Origin: Lactuca virosa
Taxonomy: Eukaryota > Streptophyta > Magnoliopsida > Asterales > Asteraceae
Length of the DNA: 64,000 bases
Assembly (NCBI GenBank): GCA_928212115.1
Contig: CAKMRJ010005634.1
Location: 254,756,802-254,820,801, forward strand
Direction of reading: 5' to 3'
Part shown: positions 55,901 to 64,000 of the stretch, piece by piece
How positions within the stretch are numbered: the first letter of the stretch is position 1
Layout of the letters: every line of letters starts with the position of its first letter
Made by a program: the position numbers and the translations under genes
Notes under the pieces: generated by a model
Database searches by the model: none
The model's input: the letters and a program-made list of their open reading frames with translations, nothing else
Told to the model about the DNA's origin: nothing

Positions 55901-58899
55901 TACCTCAACTATCTACTAGATAGAACTCTTAATTTTCAGATTACACTCAAGTACTTGGTACTTCAATGTTAAACTAATATTTGTAAATGGATTGCAAATA
56001 TTTACAGAAGAGGAACTAGCTGAGCACAATCAAGTTGGAACTATACTCTCGGAGTTTAGTTTATTATTTATGCTTAGAACATAAATTACTTGTAATATAA
56101 AAAATGTTTGTTTTGGAACAATATATATTTTAATTTAGCTTGTCTAAATATAAGTCTCAGTTTAATTTATGAATGATTGACTATTTACTAAAATCGTTTT
56201 TCATAATGATCACCTTCATATTCGGAAATGATTAAAATTTTGTTTATCAGATTAGATCTATTAACAAGAATTATAAAGTAAATATCAATATTTTATAAAT
56301 AACAAGTTCTATATACAAAGCACTTTTTGAGTTAAACTTTTTTTAAATCAAAATCATCTTTGACATTGTTATCTTTATTATATAAATGAAATTCACATAT
56401 TCCAACATCAAGAAAGGGATCTTTGAAAGCATATAATGTAGTTTATTTGACATATGTAAATCTCATTTATATATAAAAGATTCCTAATGATATTTTCATT
56501 AAATTGTAGAGAAAATAAATTATTAAGGGACAATACACTTTGATGTATGACTTCCTTTCTAATGAATGTTTGTGATTTAGCAAAAGATACCAAATCAAAA
56601 TCATTAACAACTATAGTAGTTATAATGATATTTTACATGTTAAAACGTAATTGTGAAATCTTGGTTTAAAATTTGAAATATAAAGTTGAGATACAAACCA
56701 ATAAGAACTATTTAAAGCCTTAATGATAATAAATGATGAATTAAATCTTATTTGGTAGGATTTACTTTCTAATTGGTAAAAATGTCATCCTTTTATTTCC
56801 TTGGGATAACACCTAGAACACTATCAATTGCACTTTGAGTGCAAATACCAACTTATAAGTAGATAAAACATTTTCTTTATAAGATTTCGTATGGAAAAGC
56901 TCCATCCCTATCTTGTTTAAAAGTTTTGTGGATTTGAAACCTTTGTTGGACTAAATCTTCTAAACCCAATGTCTACTAAATATATATTTTTATAATGCTC
57001 TAAGTGTGGCTTAGATTATTATGTGCAAACCCACCAAGAATAAGTTCTCTAATTCCTCTAAGAGTGTAGTTAGTAGAAAGCAATCTTCTAATGACAAAAC
57101 GAGTGGGAGGTACATGAAACGTGAAGCAACTCAAGAACCATAGCCCGATATAGTAACAATTGGCACTAGTTTTAACAAGGTTTTGTTAAACTTGAATAAT
57201 AGCTATTCACAAACACAAATTGTTCGCATTAATGGTAGAAATCATCTATGACTTGAGAAATGTGGAATATCTCATTGATGAGCTCTTCTTGATGATTTCT
57301 AGCAAACCCATAACCTACCAAGATGCTATATCAGGTCTTGAATATGATAAATGACATAGAGTCATGAACATGATATGTAATCCATGTATAATAATCAAGT
57401 ATGGTCTTGATAAAACATCTTCCCTATAGCATGGATAGAAAGAGTAAGTGATTCTTCTAAAAAGAATAAATTACATGGATAACCATACACATGTAAAGCT
57501 AGACTTGTAACATGGCGCTCATCATTCATGACATTGACTATGATCAAACCTTTTTCACAAGTAATTATGATTAGATCAATCAGGATATTATTTACTATAA
57601 ATCATATTCTTAATATGAGGTATAGCAAATAGATTTCAAGAAAGACCGCTTTTCTTAAAAGATATCTACTTGAATATATCTATATACATTAGCCTAGAGG
57701 TCTTCTTAATCCATGTTATCCTAACAAAATATGTAAGGCTTGAGATCCGCTTGTGGAAATAAAGCAAACATCTTAAGGTTGCAATCATTTTTTAATATAA
57801 AACCACAAGGTCTACTTTTATATCAAAATGTATAGAACATGTGTGTTTGCTATGAACTCGTAGGAGCATAGTAATATTCCTAATCTTTTATGAATGAGAA
57901 AAAATTAATTATGAGAAATTACATTCTGACCATGATAGGCCTTTCACCTTGACTCGGAATGTGTTTCTAAGATGAAAGACTTAAGGACAATATACATTCT
58001 TGGAATGTAAAATCTACAGAGATAGATAAAATTAATGTTAAGAGTTTCACATCTTTATGCATATATTATATTGACAATATCTTGAAAGATGTCAAGTTAT
58101 AAAACTACTTTGGAGGAATCTTGGCATTGTCACATGGCATTAAGTTTAAGCTAGCCTCAAAAGGACCTAGCTCACAGGTTTGAACTAGCTGAAATGATTT
58201 ATATTCAATTTTCTTGGAAAATGAATCCATGATTTATGCCATATTATGCATAAGACCTGGTATATGATCATGCTATCAGAACATCATAATATACCAATTG
58301 AATACATGGTTAAGTCACTGGATGACTATGAAAACATTCTAAGAGTGCTTAAGAAGAACTAAGAGAATGTCTACCAGATAATCAGTTTAGAAAAGATCTT
58401 TATGTAAAGAGCTAAATAGGATTCTGATTTCTAAATAAATATATATAATTATGAATTATAATTGGATTATGACTTCAATTTGGGATGAAGAGTAAGTTTG
58501 GTTATAACGAGGTCCAAGAAAAACATAATGACAGAATCTACTACAAAATAAGAATACACTACTTTAGAAGTTCAAATAAAATGTGATTGGATGAATGAGT
58601 TCATTAAAAAACTATGTTGATTTCTGCCATTCAAGGATCACATATAAATCTTTGTGACTTGGAGAGTATACTTAATTAAGTTAAGAGACCCTATGTCAAG
58701 AAAGAGCACCCATCATATTCTCCAAGATATATAACTATACTTAGAGTAAAGTCAAATATAGAGATAAACATATTTGGAGAATTCACACAAACTAAGTTTA
58801 GCTGAACCCATTAATAAAGTCCTTTTATGCTAAGTATGAATGCTCACACTTCAACTGTAAGACTTTATTGTTCTACAAATGGAATTTTGATTTAGATTT
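55901..58899 (+). other. Decayed pol region of the copia element
   Basis: About 3 kb in the place of pol, AT-rich, full of stops in all frames. A block near 57226-57285 (GRNHL...CGISH) is a faint GAG-pre-integrase candidate; no YVDD, DDE or RNase H motif is visible. GATTT (58895-58899) is the left target site of the gypsy element that follows. Confidence 0.5.
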
Positions 58900-58959
58900 T
58901 GTAACATTCAGACTTCTGGGTATATTGTTTACTTATTTATTTTCGAGGGCTATTGAGCA

Positions 58960-59841
58960 ACTCAACGAGTTGATGCTACAACTCATCGAGTAGAGTCGTG
59001 TTGTGCCACATGGGATTAATGATTTACTCGACGAGTCAGAGAGTCGACACGCCGAGTAGACGATGTGAAGTAAAACCCTAAATCCATGGGTTTGGGGCCT
59101 ATTTAAGGGCACTTATAGCCTCATTTGCGGCTCATTAGCTGCTTACCTTCACTGAGAGAAACCCTAATCGCCCTTTGAGCTAATAGAGAGAGTGTGAGCT
59201 AATATTGAGTATCTTGGTGCATCTTTGGAAGAGAAGAGAAGGATTTCAAGCAAGGAACAAGAGGAGGTTGTTAGATCTGTTGCTATTCATCCAAGAACTT
59301 CTATAAAAGGTATAAATTTTATACCTTTCTCTTTAGTTTGGGTAGATCTCATATTATTGGAGATTAGGGCTTCTTTTCAATCTAATATTGGGATTTTTAG
59401 GGTATTGTGTTCATATGGAGGTTTGGACTTCAGATTTGGACCTTGTGAGGTCCCTAGAGTCCAAAGGTCCCTGCTTTATTCAGTCTTAATAGAGCTCTTG
59501 AGTGAAAAACCCTTATTAGAGCATGTGCTTGGCATTTCAAGCCCAAAGTGCCATGCATGGACGTAAAGCTTGTGGCTTTACGTGATAAACGAGCCATTAG
59601 AGTTTAGATCTAGAGTTTGGGAAGGTTCTCTGCCTTGAAATCGTCTGAATGAGAAATGAGTCTGTATGGACTCGCCGAGTCAATGAGCCGACTCGACGAG
59701 TAGGTTAGGGTTGTCCCGATAAGCTTGATCATATGATAGCTCGACGAGTTGGGGGTAAACTCGACGAGCTGAGTTGGAACTTCACGAGACTTCTGAGGAA
59801 ACGAGTGGACTCGACGAGTCACACAGGTGCACTCGGCGAGT
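58960..59841. repeat. Ten ACTCGNCGAGT-type palindromes
   Basis: Starts at 58960, 58981, 59026, 59047, 59670, 59691, 59739, 59759, 59809 and 59831, with one or two mismatches in about half. Four lie before the TATA-like box and six about 570-740 bp after it, as in the LTR at 10902. Confidence 0.93.
59100..59106 (+). promoter_or_regulatory. TATA-like box of the gypsy LTR
   Basis: CCTATTTAAGG context, 200 bp into the LTR, identical to 11099-11109. Confidence 0.6.
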
Positions 59842-60102
59842 CAGGTCAAACATGGACCGTTGACTCGAGTTTGAATTCTGTTGACTTTAGCATTTGGTCA
59901 ACACGAGTAATAGAGACCATGGAGGGGTGAAAGGTCTTTTACCAATTCCAAGAGTTAGAGAGAGAGACAGAGAGAAAGAGAGAAAAACCTTTGGTATATT
60001 TTGAGTATGAGTAGAGTATTAATTAGAGATAATTATTCTATGTGATAGGCGGAGGCTAGTTCGAGATTCCGTGTACGAGATTGTTACTTGCTAGCTTACG
60101 CG

Positions 60103-60412
60103 GTGAGTCTTCTCACTATACTTACCTTGAGTGGTAATCTATGTGTGAGCGTTGGGTATTATGTGCATATAATGTGTATTGAGATATCCTGCTTATTGTT
60201 TTTGTGATATATATATGTTGTGTATAATATTCAGTTGCCGAGTTGAGGGACCGGAGGGTCCAGCAGAGTTGTGGGACCAGAAGGTCCCACTGAGACACAT
60301 TGACCGGAGGGTCTTAACTGAGTATAGCCATGAGAGGCTAATGAGATATGAGTGGTATTTTGGGGAACTCACTAAGCTTCGTGCTTACCGTGTTATGTGT
60401 TATGTGTTTCAG
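60103..60412 (+). other. Candidate intron inside the gypsy LTR
   Basis: GCG-GTGAGTCTTC at 60100 and TATGTGTTTCAG-GTACTTCT at 60401-60420. Inside lie four small hairpins. The equivalent in the LTR at 10902 is 645 bp long. Inference only. Confidence 0.35.
60248..60340 (+). repeat. Four small hairpins with GA-type loops
   Basis: GGACC-GGAG-GGTCC (60248-60261), GTGGGACC-AGAA-GGTCCCAC (60271-60290), GACC-GGAG-GGTC (60302-60313) and TAGCC-ATGAGA-GGCTA (60325-60340). Confidence 0.9.
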
Positions 60413-60616
60413 GTACTTCTCAGGATCACGGGAAGGCGTCAGCTTGATTGTACACACATTAGAGATTGAGTTATGTTTTGAGAGGATCCTGGAGTTGTTA
60501 TATATACAGTTTTTGGATATGTGTTTGATGATTTGAGACAATTTTCAGATGTTTGGATTGATAAAAATGTGTTTTTAAATCGAAAAATTTGGTTGAAAAA
60601 TTACGTTGTTACAAGT

Positions 60617-60628
60617 TGGTATCAGAGC
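60617..60628 (+). other. Primer binding site
   Basis: TGGTATCAGAGC, three bases after the LTR end; initiator-Met-tRNA type. Confidence 0.95.
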
Positions 60629-61299
60629 CTTGGTTTGAGGGATTCGGATGCACCTTCGGGTATGTCTGAACTCAAACTGAGGATTTGAGAAAGATTTTCA
60701 AAAGAAATGAATTTTTCTAAAAAGAGAAAGAGTTTAAAGAGAAATCAAGATAGAGCAGTGTGTACAATCAGCCAAAGCCCGAACGGTGATTTCCCAAAAT
60801 ACCCTTACTTATTGTGTTATGAGATATTTATGGGATGTTAGTGATGCATGCTAGAGGATAACCTAGGTATTTCATATCTTAGGGGCTAGGGTTGCCTGAT
60901 GTGTGATGCCTTAGCTTAGGATTCGTTGCTATCTGTTATGTGCTTTGAGTATGTGTCGAGTGAGAGTAGCGAGCAGGATCACTTAAAGAGAGAATTCTGA
61001 GGCGAGGGAAATCTAGAGGCGATATCTAGATGAGTAGTGTGGTGCCTACTAAGAGAGTAGTCTGATATTCGTGAGAGATAGAGTACTTGTGAATTAGAAT
61101 CCTAGGAGAAGGACTTGGGGGTGACTACAGGCCCGGTGTGGAAGGTAGTATTGGGCCCGTACTATTGAAAGCACCAGATCTGTATGCAACCCAAGTAAGA
61201 ATCCCTAGGAAACTAAGGAACAAGTAGGGATGACTGATCGGGTGTGAGTATGCTCGAGCGAGTCTCTGATGATTTTGTGTGTTGTGTTTCAGATACATC
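60629..61299 (+). other. Leader of the gypsy element
   Basis: Non-coding. It ends in a T-rich stretch and TTTCAG just before the gag ATG, which could act as a splice acceptor for a spliced gag RNA. Confidence 0.55.
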
Positions 61300-62478
61300 A
61301 TGGTGGGTACACGCCACAACCCTGGAGGCAGTGGGACTAGTGATGATGAGATTCGCAGGATGATTCACGAGGAGGTGGCCGCAGCTATTCGAGCGGAGAT
61401 TCCTGAGATGTTTGGGTCTATTAAGACCACCCTGATTGAGACATTTGACGAGCGATACGCTGCTGTCACTGAGGCTGCTGCCGCTACAGCCACTGCAGTT
61501 GTCGCCGCTGCTAGGCCACAGGGAGGTGACTCGTTGTTGTTCTGGGAGTTCAGCAACACGAAGCCACCAGAGTTTGATGGGACACAGGATCCGATTGCTG
61601 CGATGAGATGGATCTCTGATATCAAGGGATGTTTTTACACATGTTCATGCCCAGATCACTTGAGAGTTCGGTTTGTGCTGAACCAGCTTCGCTTGGGAGC
61701 GAAGGACTAGTGGAAGTTTGTGACAGCCAGCTTTACCTCTGCAGATCTTGTTGCAGTGACATGGGAGAGGTTTGTTCTGATGTTCCGAGACGAGTATGTT
61801 CCCCCAGTGGAGAGGGAACGATTGGCACAGGAGTTTCTGTCTCTCAAGCAGAAGACAAAGTCAGTGACTAAGATTTCGAGGATGATTCACAAGAGGGCGA
61901 TGTTTTCCCTGAGCACGTGTCCACTGAGCAGGCACGTGTGAGCCGGTATTTGAGCATACTGAGGAGGGATATACGAGATTTCGTGGCGAACTCATCATAC
62001 AGGACATTGGTTGAGCTTCAGGCCAATGGCAGGAGGAGGCAGATTGAGCTTGAGCTGCAGACCAGGGAGGAGGAGGAGTCCCGGGGTAGGGACCGGAGGC
62101 CAGTGCAGTCGCAGCCGGCGACGAAGCGGGCTAAGCCCGCTGATACCAGAGCTGGGGGCCAGAAGGGCCGCACTTGTGGCAAGTGCGGCAAGAGTCACGA
62201 GGGATCGTGCCGTGCGGGGATTTGCTACCAATGTGGCAAAGAGGGGCAGATTGCGAAGGATTGTCCCAAGGGGTTTTCGGTTTGCTACCACTGCAACCAG
62301 ACCGGCCATCGGAAGGCCGAGTGCCCTCAACTCGTGCAAGGATCAGCACAGGGATCTGCCCCTGCTGCTTTGCGTGCTATTGAGAGTCGGCCAGCGAAGG
62401 CCGAGACACCGAGGGTTCGTGGGAGAGCCTTTCAGCTGACAGCGGAGGAGGTCCGCGTAGCACCTGACGTCGTGGGTG
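61300..62478 (+). pseudogene. gag: Ty3/gypsy gag with three zinc knuckles
   Basis: ATG at 61300 (MVGTRHNPGGSG). It has an alanine-rich helix (EAAAATATAVVAAA), the retrotransposon gag core (FDGTQDPIAAMRWI to RYLSILRRDIRDFV), an Arg-rich linker, and knuckles at 62175-62210 (short, CGKCGKSHEGSC), 62223-62264 (CYQCGKEGQIAKDC, with the histidine changed to glutamine) and 62283-62324 (CYHCNQTGHRKAEC, intact). A TAG at 61708-61710 sits in frame, and the frame shifts by one near 61905. Role in the family: particle shell and RNA packaging. Confidence 0.88.
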
Positions 62479-62538
62479 GTATGTATTCTTATTATTATTC
62501 TTTTGAGATATATTGTGCTTATATTTTGTCAAGTATAG
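62479..62538 (+). other. 60-bp AT-rich GT-AG insert at the gag-protease junction
   Basis: Begins GTATGTATTC and ends AAGTATAG, 22 percent G+C in a G+C-rich neighbourhood. It is a multiple of three and open, so the frame is kept with or without it. It has the form of a very small plant intron. Could also be a microsatellite-like insertion. Confidence 0.45.
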
Positions 62539-62816
62539 GTACTTTTCTTGTGATTTCTATACATGTGTTGGTGTTATTTGACTCGGGTGCGAGTCGATCT
62601 TTCTTGTCCATAGCTTTTAGTTGTCACATCAGTATCCGATGTGAGGTGTTGAGTCGACCTCTGAGGGTTTCTATAGCCGACGAGTATGCGGTTTTTGCTA
62701 CTGACGTGATCCGTGAGTGTATACTTGATATTTTTGGTGTTAAGTTTCTAATAAATCTGGTACCGATAGCTATGGGTGATGTTTGTGTCATAGTGCGCAT
62801 GGACTGGTTGAGTTGA
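62539..62816 (+). pseudogene. pol: Ty3/gypsy aspartic protease
   Basis: LFDSGASRSFLS with catalytic Asp at 62580-62582, followed by the usual strand pattern to VRMDWLS. The frame ends in TGA at 62814 and a second stop follows at 62842, after which protease-RT linker sequence goes on to about 63075. Family role: cleaves the polyprotein. Confidence 0.82.
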
Positions 62817-64000
62817 TTTGGAGTTGTGATAGACTGCGAGCGATAGTTAGTGACTATACGAGACCCTAGTGGGGGAGTACTTACGGTGTACGGCGAGGGT
62901 ACTAGATCTGGATCAGCTTTCTGCTCTACTGCCAGAGCGAGACAGAGTTTACAGCAGGGTTGTATGGGTTTTCTGGCTTACGTGATGGATACGCTGGTTG
63001 CTACAAAGAGACAGAGTTCTTTTTTCGAAGTTCTGATAGTTTGCGATTTTCCAGATGATTTCCCCGAGGAGTTGTCGGGGTGTGCCTCCCGAGAGGGAGG
63101 TGGAGTTCCAGATTGATTTGATTCCGGGTGCGGCGCCTATTGCCAAGGCACCCTATCGCCTTGCGCCGCCAGAGATGCAGGAGTTATCCTCACAGCTCCA
63201 GGAGCTGCTGGGGAAAGGGTTCATCAGACCGAGTAGCTCACCGTGGGGAGCTCCGATCATTTTTGTCAAGAAAAAGGATAGTTCACACCGGATGTGCATT
63301 GATTACCAGGAGTTGAACAAGTTGACGGTCAAAAACCGTTATCCACTTCCGAGGATCAACGATTTGTTCGATTAGTTGCAGGGGGCATCTTGGTTCTCCA
63401 AGATTGATTTGAGATCCGGATATCATCAGATGAGAGTCTGCGAGGAGGATATTCCAAAGACGGCTTTTACGACTCGTTATGGGCACTACAAGTATGTGGT
63501 GATGCCTTTCGGGCTCACCAACGCACCGGCGGCGTTTATGGACCTCATCAACCGGGTGCGCAGGCCCATGTTGGATCGATCGGTGATCGTGTTCATTGAC
63601 GATATTCTTGTGTACTCGAGATCCAGGGCGCAGCACGAGGAGCATCTTAGAGAGGTTGTGGGAGTTTTGAGGTCGGAGAGGCTATACGCCAAATTCTCCA
63701 AGTGTGATTTCTGGTTACAAGAGGTCCAGTTCCTGGGACATCTCGTTAATCAGAATGGGATATTGGTCGACCCGGCCAAGATTGAGGCAGTTATGAGTTG
63801 GGAGGTGCCGAGATCTCCGACCGAGATCAGGAGTTTTCTAGGTTTAGTCGGCGACTATCGGAGGTTCATCAGAGATTTCTCCAAGATTGTCGTTCCTCTC
63901 ACCAGGCTGACCCGGAAGGGTGTTACCTTTACTTGGGGTCCCGAGCAGCAGGCCTCATTTGAGACTCTTCGCCAGAGATTGTGCGAAGCCCCAGTGTTAT
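62817..64000 (+). pseudogene. pol: Ty3/gypsy pol: linker and reverse transcriptase, cut by window end
   Basis: The linker (FPDDFPEELSG) ends in a frameshift near 63078. RT is then readable in one frame to the window end: RLAPPEMQEL, GFIRPSSSPWGAPI, FVKKKDSS, CIDYQELNKLTVKNRYPLPR, the FSKIDLRSGYHQ block, VMPFGLTNAPAAFM and the active site VFIDDILVYS (63588-63617), then GFLGHLV-type connection and FTWGPEQQASFE at the start of RNase H. One in-frame TAG lies at 63373-63375; after it the frame is open to 64000. Known role: copies the element RNA into DNA. Integrase and chromodomain should lie beyond the window. Confidence 0.9.

Larger units (their letters stand above)
58900..60613 (+). mobile_element. 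5' LTR of the gypsy element
   Basis: 1714 bp from TGTAACATTCAGACTTC to TTGTTACA. It shares layout with the solo LTR at 10902-12972: ACTCGNCGAGT motifs before and after the TATTTAAGGG box (59100-59106), a GTGAGT site, small GC-rich hairpins and AG-GTACTTCT. Primer site follows at 60617. Confidence 0.92.
58900..64000 (+). mobile_element. Ty3/gypsy (chromovirus-like) element, right side outside the window
   Basis: 5' LTR 58900-60613, primer site, gag, zinc knuckles, protease and RT in gypsy order, running off the window near the start of RNase H. RT sequence (FIDDILVYS) and the gag with three knuckles fit the Del/Tekay chromovirus branch, which I infer from familiarity. Integrase and chromodomain are not in view, so the branch is not proven. 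Gag and pol are broken by stops and frameshifts. Confidence 0.88.

Overview
The window is plant nuclear repeat DNA, and every recognisable part of it is LTR retrotransposon. I found no host gene, rRNA, tRNA or CRISPR array. The initiator-tRNA-type primer sites, SIRE-type Ty1/copia proteins, chromovirus-like Ty3/gypsy proteins and dense ACTCGNCGAGT motifs suggest an Asteraceae genome, most likely lettuce (Lactuca). The genus is my recognition of the repeats, not proof.

Layout. 1-2014: minus-strand gypsy-type LTR, cut by the window start. 2015-9740: minus-strand copia element (damaged gag, no recognisable pol) holding two solo LTRs of its own family. 9741-10620: piece of a SIRE-type 3' ORF. 10621-14469: old gypsy remnant split by a 2.07-kb solo LTR. 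14470-15499: copia LTR with an AT microsatellite. 15500-16379: nothing recognised. 16380 to about 39171: a plus-strand SIRE-type copia element (5' LTR stub, gag, protease, integrase, RT, RNase H, large 3' ORF, 3' LTR), broken by a 3.16-kb solo LTR in RNase H and by a 7.57-kb minus-strand copia element in the 3' ORF. Its right-hand 13.38 kb (26084-39466) is repeated head to tail as 39467-52851 with about twenty differences. 52684-58899: another decayed copia element with LTR, primer site and broken gag. 58900-64000: a gypsy element with LTR, primer site, gag, protease and RT, running off the window.

Coding state. Every gag, pol and 3' ORF carries stops or frameshifts, so no element here looks autonomous. 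Four solo LTRs have target-site duplications that are perfect or one base off, showing repeated LTR-LTR recombination.

Most unusual signal. The non-coding parts are full of inverted repeats whose arms differ from site to site but stay complementary, around short conserved loops. In the minus-strand copia family the same few loop cassettes recur between different arms, and at two homologous positions the cassette differs between copies while the flanks are kept. Similar covarying hairpins occur inside the gypsy LTRs, within a segment bounded by GTGAGT and AG-GTACTTCT that looks like an LTR intron. Four LTR families each carry their own iterated short palindrome close to the TATA box. I found no published description from memory; whether this reflects RNA-structure selection or template switching during reverse transcription is open.
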